Source of the DNA: Paracoccaceae bacterium
Lineage (GTDB): Bacteria; Pseudomonadota; Alphaproteobacteria; Rhodobacterales; Rhodobacteraceae
DNA length: 7,362 nucleotides
Assembly (NCBI GenBank): GCA_902525995.1
Contig: CABZJG010000092.1
Location: 1 to 7,362, forward strand
Direction: 5' to 3'
The translations under genes and the position numbers were made by a program. Positions 5,251-7,362 of this stretch are shown one piece after another; the first letter of the stretch is position 1, and each line of letters starts with the position of its first letter. The notes under the pieces are model-generated. The model was given only the letters and a program-made list of their open reading frames with translations, had not been told where the DNA came from and did not search any database.

Positions 5251-5399
5251 GCCTAATTGGCGCAACAATCGGCGGTATGACAGCAAAGCGCCGTAAGGGG
5301 CGCACTGCCGATATTGCTCAATATGCTGCTGTTTATGGTATTTTATTTACGCTCATAGGACTGCTGCTGACCATCTTGCTTGAACGGGTTTTGATGTAA
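5235..5399 (+). CDS. Two-helix small inner-membrane protein between the moxR and VWA genes
   Basis: The ORF encodes 54 residues: MYLLLGLIGATIGGM, a basic loop TAKRRKGRTAD, then a second hydrophobic helix from about residue 30 to 49 (YAAVYGILFTLIGLLLTILL) and a short tail ERVLM. By the positive-inside rule the KRRKGR loop faces the cytoplasm and both ends face the periplasm. The ATG at 5235 follows GGATG by five bases, a weak ribosome site. The stop (5397-5399) is three bases before the VWA start, so the two genes are almost certainly cotranscribed and probably coupled. I do not recognise a named family. Its position and topology suggest a membrane anchor or docking peptide for the MoxR-VWA machine. 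The clean membrane pattern and tight spacing make me fairly sure that it is real. Confidence 0.75.
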   Translation: MYLLLGLIGATIGGMTAKRRKGRTADIAQYAAVYGILFTLIGLLLTILLERVLM

Positions 5400-5402
5400 A
5401 AA

Positions 5403-6587
5403 ATGTTTTTGCCGTTTTTTGATACATTGCGAAAAACCGGCGTTCCGGTCTCGATGCGCGAATTTCTAAACTTTCTCGAAGCGATGAAAGCCGGGCTATC
5501 AACCTATGATATTGATGCGTTTTATTTTCTGGCCCGCGCAACCATGGTCAAAGACGAACGCAACCTTGATAAATTTGATCGCGCCTTTGCGGCCACCTTT
5601 AAGGGCCTTGAGAAAATTTCCGCAGCCGAGGTTCTAAATGCCGTGGATATTCCGGCTGACTGGCTGGAAAAACTGGCCGAAAAGCATCTGAGCGCCGAAG
5701 AACAGGAAGAAATTAAATCCCTTGGCGGGTTTGAAAAGCTCATGGAAACGCTCAAAGAGCGGCTCAAGGAGCAAGAAAAACGCCATCAGGGCGGCAGCAA
5801 ATGGATCGGCACGGCCGGCACATCGCCGTTTGGCGCCTATGGCTATAATCCCGAAGGCGTGCGCATCGGGCAAAAAGAAAGCCGCCATAAACGCGCGGTC
5901 AAAGTGTGGGACAAGCGCGAATTTAAAAATCTTGATGACACGGTTGAGCTTGGCACCCGCAATATCAAGGTGGCGCTCAAACGGCTGCGCAGATGGGCCC
6001 GCGATGGCGCCGAGGATGAGCTGGATATTGACAGCACCATCCGTTCGACCGCTGAAAACGGCTATCTTGATGTGCAGACGCGCCCCGAGCGCCGCAATGC
6101 GGTCAAGGTTTTGCTGTTTTTGGATGTGGGCGGGTCAATGGATCCCTATATCCGTGTGGTTGAAGAACTGTTTTCCGCAGCGCGCAGCGAATTTAAACAT
6201 CTTGAATACTACTACTTTCACAATTGCCTTTACGAAGGCGTGTGGCGCGACAATCATCGGCGCTGGAATGATCAAACGCCAACCGAAGAAGTGCTGCGCA
6301 CCTATGGGCCGGATTACAAATGCATCTTTGTCGGCGATGCCAGTATGTCGCCCTATGAAATTGCCTATCCGGGCGGCGCCAATGAGCATTGGAACCCCGA
6401 AGCAGGACAGGTATGGCTTGAGCGCGCACGCGATCAATGGACATCAAATATCTGGATCAACCCCCTGCCCGAACGCCATTGGGGCTATACCCATTCAATT
6501 TCCATGATCCGCGCAATTTTTGAAGATCGCATGGTCCCCATGACCTTGGCGGGGCTTCAAAACGGGATGAAAGAGTTGGTGCGCTAA
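5403..6587 (+). CDS. VWA-domain protein, CoxE-like, partner of the MoxR ATPase
   Basis: A 394-residue protein of the CoxE-like VWA group. The N-terminal half is helical (FFDTLRKTGVPVSMREFLNF, then a charged stretch about 90-130 with EEQEEIK and LKERLKEQEKRH). A conserved middle GTAGTSPFGAYGYNPEG (136-152) precedes the C-terminal VWA domain from about 234. The metal-site motif is D241-V-G-G-S245, a DxGxS form in place of the usual DxSxS; I believe this is normal for this subgroup. Further VWA motifs are YYYFHNCLYEGVW (269-281) and IFVGDASMSPYE (308-319). No signal peptide or membrane helix is visible, so it is probably cytoplasmic. With the AAA+ ATPase it should form the classic MoxR-VWA pair; the client enzyme is unknown. 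The start has no good Shine-Dalgarno but lies three bases after the membrane-peptide stop, so translation is probably coupled. Confidence 0.92.
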   Translation: MFLPFFDTLRKTGVPVSMREFLNFLEAMKAGLSTYDIDAFYFLARATMVKDERNLDKFDRAFAATFKGLEKISAAEVLNAVDIPADWLEKLAEKHLSAEEQEEIKSLGGFEKLMETLKERLKEQEKRHQGGSKWIGTAGTSPFGAYGYNPEGVRIGQKESRHKRAVKVWDKREFKNLDDTVELGTRNIKVALKRLRRWARDGAEDELDIDSTIRSTAENGYLDVQTRPERRNAVKVLLFLDVGGSMDPYIRVVEELFSAARSEFKHLEYYYFHNCLYEGVWRDNHRRWNDQTPTEEVLRTYGPDYKCIFVGDASMSPYEIAYPGGANEHWNPEAGQVWLERARDQWTSNIWINPLPERHWGYTHSISMIRAIFEDRMVPMTLAGLQNGMKELVR

Positions 6588-6590
6588 ACC

Positions 6591-6619
6591 TTGCGTTTAA
6601 TGCCTGTCTTTACCATATC
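6591..6619 (+). promoter_or_regulatory. Possible promoter giving a leaderless M48 protease transcript
   Basis: TTGCGT (6591-6596) and CATATC (6614-6619) are 17 bases apart in the 38-bp gap between the VWA and protease genes. A transcript starting seven bases past this -10 would begin exactly at the A of the ATG at 6626. The -10 match is weak. The idea gains some support from the lack of any Shine-Dalgarno before that ATG. Confidence 0.22.
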
Positions 6620-6625
6620 TTGACC

Positions 6626-7318
6626 ATGCTGAGCTTGACCCCGATCCTTTTGGCGCTGATTTATGGACTGGTAATGTACCGGTTTTCCGCCTCGCGGCTA
6701 AATAAAACACTGGACACCCAATCGGTCGAGTTGATGGATCCGAAATTACAGCCGGTGATTTCAAGTATGGCGCAGGCGCTGGATGTAAACAAGATCGCCG
6801 TTTATATCTATGAAATCGAACCGGTGAACGGACTGGCAGCGCCGGACGGGCGGATTTTTATCACCCGCGGGTTCTATCAAAAATACCAAAGTGGCGATGT
6901 GTCGGGCGATGAACTGGCATCGGTCATCGCCCATGAGCTAGGCCATGTGGCTTTGGGCCATTCGCGGCGGCGAATGATTGATTTTTCGGGTCAGAATGCA
7001 GTGCGCGTGGCGCTTGGAATGGTGCTTGGGCGCTTGTTGCCGGGGATCGGTGGCTGGGTGGCCAACATTCTTGCAAATTTAATGATGGCAAGGCTGTCGC
7101 GCAGCGATGAATATGAGGCGGATGAATATGCCTCTGCCCTGCTCACCAAAGCCGGCATTGGAACCGATCCGCAAAAATCATTGTTTCGCAAACTGGACGC
7201 GCTGACCGGTCAAACCGGCCGCATGCCCGCATGGTTGATGAGCCACCCAAAGGTTGAAGATCGGGTCGCCGCGATTGAGGTGCTCGACGAAAAATGGACG
7301 CCAAAAGGCGATCAATGA
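6626..7318 (+). CDS. M48-family membrane-anchored zinc metalloprotease
   Basis: A 230-residue M48 (HtpX/Ste24-type) peptidase. An N-terminal hydrophobic helix (about residues 3-18, LTPILLALIYGLVMY) anchors it in the inner membrane. The zinc site is H103-E-L-G-H107 in VIAHELGHVALGH, with the third ligand E162 in SRSDEYEAD. A second weakly hydrophobic stretch, ALGMVLGRLLPGIGGWVANILANLM (129-153), may dip into the membrane, as in HtpX. The C-terminal SHPKVEDRVAAI is also typical of the family. Such proteases degrade misfolded or surplus membrane or envelope proteins; the substrate here is unknown. ATG at 6626 is preferred over an in-frame TTG at 6620, though neither has a Shine-Dalgarno. The gene follows the VWA gene by 38 bp and its stop overlaps a downstream ATG (ATGA at 7315). 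Confidence 0.92.
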   Translation: MLSLTPILLALIYGLVMYRFSASRLNKTLDTQSVELMDPKLQPVISSMAQALDVNKIAVYIYEIEPVNGLAAPDGRIFITRGFYQKYQSGDVSGDELASVIAHELGHVALGHSRRRMIDFSGQNAVRVALGMVLGRLLPGIGGWVANILANLMMARLSRSDEYEADEYASALLTKAGIGTDPQKSLFRKLDALTGQTGRMPAWLMSHPKVEDRVAAIEVLDEKWTPKGDQ

Positions 7319-7362
7319 CACCACCGCGATACTGCTGCGATACCGACCCGATACCGATGTGC
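7315..7362 (+). CDS. Possible start of the next ORF, cut by the window edge
   Basis: The ATG at 7315 overlaps the protease stop (ATGA), the usual geometry of translational coupling. The frame reads MTPPRYCCDTDPIPMC and is open to the edge, only 16 codons. It contains an 11-bp tandem repeat that breaks the codon pattern. Too little is visible to name it or to be sure that it is coding. Confidence 0.3.
   Translation, partial: MTPPRYCCDTDPIPMC
7327..7359. repeat. 11-bp tandem repeat, three copies
   Basis: CGATACTGCTG (7327-7337), CGATACCGACC (7338-7348) and CGATACCGATG (7349-7359) share CGATAC at an exact 11-bp spacing. The period is not a multiple of three, so a coding repeat is not expected. 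It begins right after the protease stop and may continue beyond the window. Confidence 0.55.

Noticed and set aside
5722..6507. 261-codon ORF in another frame inside the VWA gene
   Set aside because: Long only because the GC-biased VWA frame leaves it open. Its Arg/Ala/Ser/Pro-rich product has no motif, while the VWA frame has a clear metal-site domain.
4163..6587. CO dehydrogenase maturation genes coxD/coxE
   Set aside because: The ATPase and VWA proteins resemble CoxD and CoxE in type, but no coxMSL or other cox gene is visible, so I did not assign these symbols.

Overview
The window looks like chromosomal DNA of a Rhodobacterales (roseobacter-type) alphaproteobacterium of moderate GC content. 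The evidence is a cysteine-poor DksA with the N-terminus typical of that group (MKQEAFLPEDY...), a MoxR/CoxE-like ATPase-VWA pair, and dense gene packing with short gaps and overlapping stop codons. I see no insertion sequence, phage gene, tRNA, rRNA or CRISPR array. Taxonomy is inferred from protein character, not from a search.

Left part (1-1330, minus strand). Two uncharacterised genes lie in the same direction. The first is a 96-residue protein built from a 21-residue tandem repeat with one cysteine per full repeat. The second, 218 bp downstream and cut by the window edge, encodes a helical protein that I tentatively place in DUF6902. The space between them holds a strong 12-bp hairpin followed by a short U-tract, with a G-quadruplex motif in the loop on the opposite strand. 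Upstream of the repeat gene a perfect 15-bp palindrome sits inside the spacer of a plausible promoter. This is the most novel-looking part of the window.

Middle (1486-4036). xthA (exodeoxyribonuclease III, plus strand) has a 9-bp hairpin in its leader. It converges, with overlapping stop codons, on a minus-strand FAD-dependent aromatic-ring-hydroxylase-type monooxygenase. Upstream of that is a minus-strand dksA-like transcription factor. A textbook intrinsic terminator separates dksA from the monooxygenase but ends only 14 bp before the monooxygenase start. The dksA gene has two in-frame start codons, each with its own good Shine-Dalgarno sequence.

Right part (4037-7362, plus strand). A moxR-type AAA+ ATPase is followed by a 400-bp gap that is not empty. 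It holds a clear 54-residue two-helix membrane protein just before the VWA (CoxE-like) gene, and a less certain 56-residue ORF before that. The VWA protein is followed by a membrane-anchored M48 metalloprotease without a visible Shine-Dalgarno sequence, and by the start of another possible ORF that contains three 11-bp tandem repeats at the window edge. MoxR and VWA proteins are known to act as pairs in protein or cofactor maturation. The small membrane protein and the protease may connect this module to the inner membrane.
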